Assembly: GCF_901709675.1 (NCBI RefSeq)
Contig: NC_051088.1
Coordinates: forward strand, 1,614,664 to 1,678,663
Reading direction: 5' to 3'
DNA length: 64,000 nt
Origin: Syngnathus acus
Lineage: Eukaryota; Chordata; Actinopteri; Syngnathiformes; Syngnathidae
Shown here: positions 61,406 through 64,000 of the stretch, in pieces
How the letters are laid out: the number at the start of each line of letters is the position of its first letter
Numbering within the stretch: the stretch's first letter is position 1
Notes under the pieces: generated by a model
Database searches by the model: none
The model's input: only the letters and a program-made list of their open reading frames with translations
Told to the model about the DNA's origin: nothing
Program-made: the position numbers and the translations under genes

Positions 61406-61694
61406 TTTGGCAAGCGTCTTGTCAGCTTTTCTGGACCTAATGGGCCCCCGTAGTCACAGTCGCCATTCATTAAAAAGCCAGCAAAACCAATCGCTCTGTT
61501 TGTCCCTCCTCCTTTGCGGGATTTCACCTCACGCGCATGCGCGTTTGACCAAAATACCATATTGAACTCAAGCGAAGCAAATACGCACGAAAAATAAACA
61601 CAAATGTTGATATGAACGTAAAAGAGCCGCATGAAACTAGCCAAAGAGCCGCATGCGGCTCGCGAGCCGCTGGTTGGCCACCGCTGATCTATAG

Positions 61695-62476
61695 TGTCAA
61701 GCACTTTTATGTATGGTGAATAAATTACCACCACTTCAACTCTTTGCATATCATGTCCTTGTCCAAGCACAACCAATTACAAAATAAAATAATCCCGACA
61801 CATAACAACAAACCCATAACCTCCTTTACATATCAGGTCAGCATATTCAAAAATATTACAACACTCTTGTATAACATATGCCCCACTGTTTTCAACATTT
61901 AACGTATTACAAATAGAATATCATGCATTAAAAAGTCACCATTTGTTTATTCCGCCCAACAATGCCCTATATTAGAGCACCTTTTCCCTAATGCAACCAA
62001 GCTCCTGTAATTTCTCTTTCTAGCAGTCACCCATTGAAGCTACTCATCGCAGCTTTATAATTGAGCATAAATTGAATATCTACTAACCCACAGTTTGTTG
62101 TCATCCCAATTCTTATGTCCACCAAAAGTTTCAAATCACAATGACCAAATTTGCTTTTACTCACTCATCAGGAGAGAAAGACATAAAGTGGAGATTAGTG
62201 AAGCAGTGGGGTTGGGGCGTGGGGGCGTGGGGGTTGGTAGAAGAAATAGAAATATACGAATGAATGAACGAGACAGAAGAAAAATACAAATGCTTTGAAT
62301 ACTTTTGAGTAGTATTAGATACATGGACCCTGTATAGTAACTGTATGTGTATTGGTTTCAATCGGACAAATTAATAGTAAAATGTATCAGGTCTTATCAG
62401 GAGATACAGTATAGCCAGTGCTTATGTCACTAGAAAGTCCTTAACTGATCACTCATCAGTTCCGCAAAATTTAAAC
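61695..62476. other. non-coding stretch, nothing recognised
   Basis: AT-rich; a G-rich block at 62205-62240 (GGGGTTGGGGCGTGGGGGCG). No exon or repeat family recognised. Confidence 0.4.
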
Positions 62477-62588
62477 TATTTATTCTATTTATTTATTTTT
62501 TATCTCATGCGCTGATCGGTTGGCACTTTTTAAATTCCGTTGTACATGTGTGACAATGACAATAAAGATCTATTATATTCTATTCTAA
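62477..62588 (+). mobile_element. Rex1-type LINE 3' tail
   Basis: GCTGATCGGTTGGCACTTTT and TTGTACATGTG.GACAATGAC followed by AATAAAGATCTATTATATTC match (inverted) the 3' end of the minus-strand Rex1-type element at 49729-49835. 5'-truncated to about 110 bp. Confidence 0.75.
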
Positions 62589-62841
62589 AAGATTTGCTGA
62601 ATGATGCCACTATGACTCAGTCCAGGTTCATTGATTTCTTATGGAGTTAATAATCTCCTTTATTGACGTTTATTGTCACCAATGGAATCATAACAAATGG
62701 AATGTTATTCAAATAAAATACCAACAGCTAGAGGAAATAAAATAAAATACAACTTGTGGACAAAACCAACCAGCCATACGTATCGGCTGAAAGAAAATAG
62801 AGAGAAACACAGTTAGCTGGAGGGTGTGTGAAAGGGGAGGG

Positions 62842-63420
62842 GAATGAATGAATGAATAAGTTTGTTTCAAACATGTAAACTATACATCAATCAATCAAAT
62901 GAAAAAACAGAAAATAAGATAAAAACAAGGTGAAAATCACTTAAACCAGTGGTTCTTAACCTTTTTCCTTGTTCGCACCCAATTCAATTCACCAATCAGT
63001 TCTCGCATCCCTAACCCTAACCCTAAATAATTATTATAATAATAAGTGGTTTACTTTACAGCTATAAGGCTTAATTAGCATTATCCCTAATGCCAATTAA
63101 CACAATGACTTCTTGATTTCCAGAATTTTTCACTTTTTCGTGTTACCCGACCATTATCCCCGAAAAATTGTAAATTTCCCCCAGGGTATCCTCGCACCCC
63201 CTAGGAACCATTCTCGCACCCCCGGTTAAGAACCACTGACTTAAACTATGACTTTGTAGAAATGCTAGGTACAAACAGTATACAATACACTGCACAAAGT
63301 GGGCAGTGTTTACTTGTCTAAAAAGGAGTGGGAAGAAGTAGAATTTATTTAATTCCACACCCTATGCAATTGAAGACAGAAATAACAACACAATCTTTAG
63401 TTACCTGTAACAGAGTTGTT
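62842..63420 (-). mobile_element. retroposon fragment with (ATTC)n tail
   Basis: On the minus strand the 3' end would be GTTTACATGTTTGAAACAAA followed by 'cttattcattcattcattc'. The distal block AAAAGGAGTGGGAAGAAGTA near 63320 is found in the 3' region of common fish LINEs. A hAT MITE is inserted at 62947. Confidence 0.45.
62947..63238. mobile_element. hAT MITE
   Basis: A 292-bp element that starts CAGTGGTTCTTAACC and ends GGTTAAGAACCACTG, flanked by the perfect 8-bp duplication ACTTAAAC (62939-62946 and 63239-63246). No coding sequence. The internal (CCCTAA)3 at 63007-63025 is telomere-like but lies inside the MITE. Confidence 0.95.
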
Positions 63421-63729
63421 ACTTTACCTATTATTGTCCGTGACTTTCACATGAACAGAAGATAAAAATGCAATCAAACTATGCAATTTCAATGTGGTTA
63501 TAGCTCATAAGTGTCAATTCTTTAACGGTTTAAATGGATGGTTCACCCTCCTCAGTGGAGTCCCAGCATCCCTATTAGGGATATACAACTCGATTCATTT
63601 ATGGTTGACTATTCTGCGCTGAAGGCAAAAAATGTGGGTTCGGTGCCTGATAGTATGTATGACCTGCATTATTTTGGGGTTCCCCATATGTCAAAGCTGG
63701 TAGTGGTTTTGGGGGGGGGGCAGTGCCGG

Positions 63730-63967
63730 GGTTGTCTGTTGAAATAATGGCAGTGAACTAGCCTGTGATATAAATCTAGGACAGTTTCGAGCTGTGTCCA
63801 TACTGATTACACACATAACATTGGTAGTTTTGATATGGATTGTAATATACATAAAATTGATTCCTGTTGTTTGAAGTTTTACCTCTGCCTTTCCCACGGC
63901 CCTGCACACGGCTTCCCTGGCCATTATAGTAAAAAGAGTTACTTTGCCGATCCTCATTTTGTGTCAA
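63730..63967 (-). pseudogene. gag-like nucleocapsid fragment (frameshifted)
   Basis: On the minus strand a Gly/Arg-rich basic stretch (QGRGKGRGK) is followed by CYVCNQYGH, the first three ligands of a CCHC zinc knuckle. The last cysteine occurs in a different frame, so there is a small indel within the knuckle. This is the nucleocapsid end of a gag-type protein from an LTR retrotransposon or an old endogenous retrovirus. The rest of gag would lie right of the window. No protease, polymerase or envelope sequence was recognised downstream, and the copy is plainly non-functional. Confidence 0.6.
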
Positions 63968-64000
63968 TTGTAATCTTGAACCGTCCTTCTCTTGTTTCTC

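Larger units (their letters stand above)
60559..61686 (-). mobile_element. hAT deletion derivative B (sister of copy A)
   Basis: It starts CAGGGGTGGCCAACCAGTCA (60559), ends GGTTGGCCACCGCTG (61686) and is flanked by the perfect 8-bp duplication ATCTATAG (60551-60558 and 61687-61694). It keeps both ends and the N-terminal coding part of the 5971-8342 family; the transposase core is deleted. A CA microsatellite has expanded near its left end. Confidence 0.95.

Noticed and set aside
63007-63025. Telomere-like CCCTAA repeats
   Set aside because: Only three units, entirely inside a hAT MITE with a perfect target duplication; not a telomere or a fusion scar.

Overview
The window looks like nuclear DNA of a ray-finned (teleost, probably percomorph) fish. 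It carries split exons with GT/AG introns, tRNA-derived SINEs, L2, Rex1 and Rex3 LINEs, Tc1-, mariner- and pogo-like DNA transposons, many hAT elements with 8-bp target duplications, and long CA microsatellites. There is no bacterial, organellar or CRISPR signal. A syngnathid-like source is possible from the style of the repeats, but the sequence alone does not establish this.

Only one host gene is supported. It is a laminin alpha chain on the minus strand, transcribed from high to low coordinates. I found 15 firm exons between 35204 and 3523, plus one tentative exon at 38719-38780. They encode four to five laminin-type EGF (LE) repeats and then most of the globular domain IV-like region (domain IVb of the alpha3B/alpha5 type). 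All intron phases match across the 15 exons, giving 1908 nt or exactly 636 codons. The residues look closest to laminin alpha-3 (lama3); alpha-5 is the alternative. The 5' exons (signal peptide, LN domain) and the 3' exons (coiled coil, LG domains) lie outside the window.

The rest is introns filled with transposons. From low to high coordinate: 1-3.5 kb, a degenerate L2 LINE holding a Rex1 fragment and a solo LTR; 5.97-8.34 kb, a nearly complete hAT; 9.37-9.95 kb, a deleted mariner; 10.8-15.2 kb, pogo-like elements and SINEs; 16.1-20.2 kb, a Tc1-like element with a nested hAT piece and two hAT derivatives; 23.2-29.5 kb, a second L2 split by a pogo-like element and a nearly intact Rex3; 29.6-30.7 and 35.7-37.8 kb, two inverted copies of one repeat that bracket five laminin exons; 31.6-33.5 kb, an LTR followed by GC-rich tandem repeats; 38-43.5 kb, Rex3 relics and an unrecognised duplicated element.

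From about 44.2 to 55.6 kb one L2 LINE is interrupted by two Rex1 elements and by a third LINE that itself contains a hAT and a SINE. Beyond it are an RTE-like LINE (55.9-57.9 kb), a long AT-rich non-coding stretch, a second copy of the first hAT family (60.6-61.7 kb) and, at the right edge, a broken gag-like nucleocapsid fragment.

The most interesting biology is how these elements sit relative to the laminin exons. A hAT begins 15 nt after a splice donor, a Tc1 element ends 27 nt before an acceptor, GT arrays lie just upstream of several acceptors, and the inverted repeat pair is placed as expected for back-splicing of an in-frame 516-nt exon block. I do not see a clearly new multi-gene system.
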